Below, in pieces: positions 3,901-5,257 of a DNA stretch of 5,257 nucleotides (positions are counted from its first letter, which is position 1; each line of letters starts with the position of its first letter). The DNA is from JAEZKC01 sp046538945 (lineage in GTDB: Bacteria > Fibrobacterota > Chitinivibrionia > Chitinivibrionales > Chitinispirillaceae). The stretch covers positions 1 through 5,257 of the forward strand of contig JBKHHW010000205.1 of the NCBI GenBank assembly GCA_046538945.1, written 5' to 3'. The notes beneath the pieces are model-generated. The model did not search any database, was not told the origin of the DNA, and saw only the letters and a program-made list of their open reading frames with translations. A program made the translations under genes and the position numbers.

Positions 3901-5214
3901 ATGTCCTATGAGGATCTGTTCAGCATAAAAAGAACGGTGTTGCTTCGGGGGGAAACAAAGGAGCAGGTTTTCGAGGAGCTTATTCAGCATATCCTTAAAG
4001 ATGCTCCGGAAATCACTCTCGGGAATATTCTCGAGCATGTGCAGGAGCGAGAATCTCTCATATCTACCCGGATTTCCGAAACGGTCGCCATTCCTCATGC
4101 CAGAGTCCCCGGTTTTCCCGGAACGATGGCCGCCGTGGGGCTCAGTAAGAAAGGTATCCGGTATGACACCCACGATACCACTCCGGTGAATCTGGTCATA
4201 CTTATAGTCGGTGACGGAAATGAGCACCTGAAAGCTCTTTCCTGGACCGCGGAACGGCTCAGCGACGCGGAACGTCTGAGCACGATTCTTTCCGCATCGA
4301 GCAGCCGAAAAATTTTTTCCGTACTGACAGGTAAGCAGGTTCCCAGCCGCAGAAGAGCTGCATCAAAGGAAGTCACTGCTTCCAAGTTCATTCACCATGC
4401 TTATGATCTGGCGCAGGAACTGGCTGTTTCTGCCGTTATTTATCATGTGAATACAAAACTCCGTACCCTCACGTTCCGGCCCAAAAGAAAACTTCCTCTC
4501 TATATGGTGTGTTCCGACCGTTCAGAAATACCTGACGAAACACCGGGGGTGACGGGAGTCATCCAGGTCCCCTTTAAGGTGATCAACAGGACAAATCAGG
4601 TGGAACTGGTCCTGATCTATCTCATTTCGCAGGGAGTGATCGGGAAAAACCAGAAAGTGATAAGTGTTCTGGGAAGTCCGGAATCAGAGGATCTGGACAC
4701 CATTATTCTCTCGGATACCCGTGATTATCGCCTCTTTTTCCGCTTGGGAAGAAAGCCAAAACCAATCGGTCTGGAACAGCAGGTGTTTTCAAGAGCCATA
4801 CAGATTGCAAGTCAGCTTGCATATGAGGGGCGGGAAGGAAAACCTGTGGGGACACTCTTTGTGCTGGGGGATTACGAGAATGTGCTGAAGTCCTGCCAGC
4901 AGATGGTGGTGAATCCATTTGGCGGCTACAAGGAGGAAAACCGCAATGTCCTGGATCCCGGCCTCGAGGCCACGATAAAGGAATTCGCCAAAATCGACGG
5001 GGCATTTATTATAAGAGGTGATGGAGTGATTGTCACTTCCGGAGCGTTTATAAAAGCCGAAGGGGAAACTGAAATGATTCAGAAAGGCTTCGGCGCCCGC
5101 CATACCGCGGCGGCGAATATAAGTGCCGCTACCGATGCTCTCTCAATTGTGCTCTCCGAGTCCACCAGGAGAGTGAGTGTGTTCAAAGGCGGAAAGAGAA
5201 TCATGTACTTCTGA
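3901..5214 (+). CDS. Diadenylate cyclase with N-terminal PTS EIIA-like domain (EIIA + PK-C-like + DAC)
   Basis: This 437-residue protein probably makes cyclic di-AMP from two ATP. Residues 1-145 resemble a type-2 PTS EIIA domain (EIIANtr/fructose type): ERESLIS with R50, VAIPHAR with H66 as the likely phosphorylated histidine, and EHLKAL with the second conserved His, H109. A basic linker (145-158) follows. Residues 160-275 look like the pyruvate-kinase C-terminal-like alpha/beta domain of archaeal DacZ. Residues 290-437 form the DisA_N (DAC) domain: D366-G-A368 is the catalytic DGA motif, and G398-A-R-H-T402 stands where DisA and CdaA have RHR. The third motif residue is Thr, not Arg, a change I would expect in DacZ-like members. 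No membrane segment is present, unlike CdaA, so it is cytosolic. AGGGA (3888-3892) lies eight bases before the ATG. The DAC call is firm and the EIIA call good; the middle domain is less certain. Confidence 0.9.
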   Translation: MSYEDLFSIKRTVLLRGETKEQVFEELIQHILKDAPEITLGNILEHVQERESLISTRISETVAIPHARVPGFPGTMAAVGLSKKGIRYDTHDTTPVNLVILIVGDGNEHLKALSWTAERLSDAERLSTILSASSSRKIFSVLTGKQVPSRRRAASKEVTASKFIHHAYDLAQELAVSAVIYHVNTKLRTLTFRPKRKLPLYMVCSDRSEIPDETPGVTGVIQVPFKVINRTNQVELVLIYLISQGVIGKNQKVISVLGSPESEDLDTIILSDTRDYRLFFRLGRKPKPIGLEQQVFSRAIQIASQLAYEGREGKPVGTLFVLGDYENVLKSCQQMVVNPFGGYKEENRNVLDPGLEATIKEFAKIDGAFIIRGDGVIVTSGAFIKAEGETEMIQKGFGARHTAAANISAATDALSIVLSESTRRVSVFKGGKRIMYF

Positions 5215-5257
5215 ACAACTATATTCTTCAGTAATCATCATCCTCGTGGAGTTTGTA
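5215..5257. other. Short 3' tail, possibly the start region of a next gene
   Basis: These 43 bases hold no terminator-like hairpin. GGAG (5248-5251) near the edge could be a ribosome site for a gene beginning at or just beyond the window end, which would make it a close downstream neighbour of the cyclase. No start can be confirmed. Confidence 0.2.

Overview
This window carries four protein genes, all on the + strand: a small lipoprotein (115-714), a beta-lactamase-fold serine hydrolase (1097-2146), a UDP-glucose 6-dehydrogenase (2394-3779) and a 437-residue multidomain diadenylate cyclase (3901-5214). There is no RNA gene, CRISPR array, insertion sequence or transposase that I can recognise. 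The lipoprotein signal, the purine-rich ribosome sites, the sigma70-like promoters and the moderate GC content point to a diderm bacterium. The animal-like form of the dehydrogenase and the DacZ-like cyclase would suit a Fibrobacterota/FCB-type or spirochaete-like lineage, but this assignment is a guess.

Layout. Positions 1-114 hold a good sigma70-like promoter with a dyad around its -35 box, leading into the helical lipoprotein. A strong 12-bp hairpin follows its stop. Positions 715-1096 form a 382-base gap. It contains the hairpin, a minus-strand stop-free stretch that may encode a 50-residue peptide or be a gene relic, a perfect 17-base palindrome that looks like a repressor operator, and a weak promoter for the hydrolase. 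Positions 2147-2393 contain a long terminator-like hairpin made of alternating ATCCC/GGGAT blocks, a run of nine C, and a promoter for the dehydrogenase. Positions 3780-3900 contain two hairpins but no convincing promoter, so the cyclase may be partly read through from the dehydrogenase.

The most notable gene is the last. Its N-terminus looks like a type-2 PTS EIIA domain (EIIANtr/fructose type) with the phosphorylatable histidine intact. It is followed by a pyruvate-kinase-C-like alpha/beta domain and a C-terminal DisA_N (DAC) domain, as in the DacZ group of c-di-AMP synthases. If this reading is right, one soluble polypeptide could couple the phosphorylation state of a PTS relay to synthesis of c-di-AMP. 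The neighbouring dehydrogenase makes UDP-glucuronate for surface polysaccharides. The hydrolase and lipoprotein may also act on or near the envelope, but nothing in the sequence proves a shared pathway.
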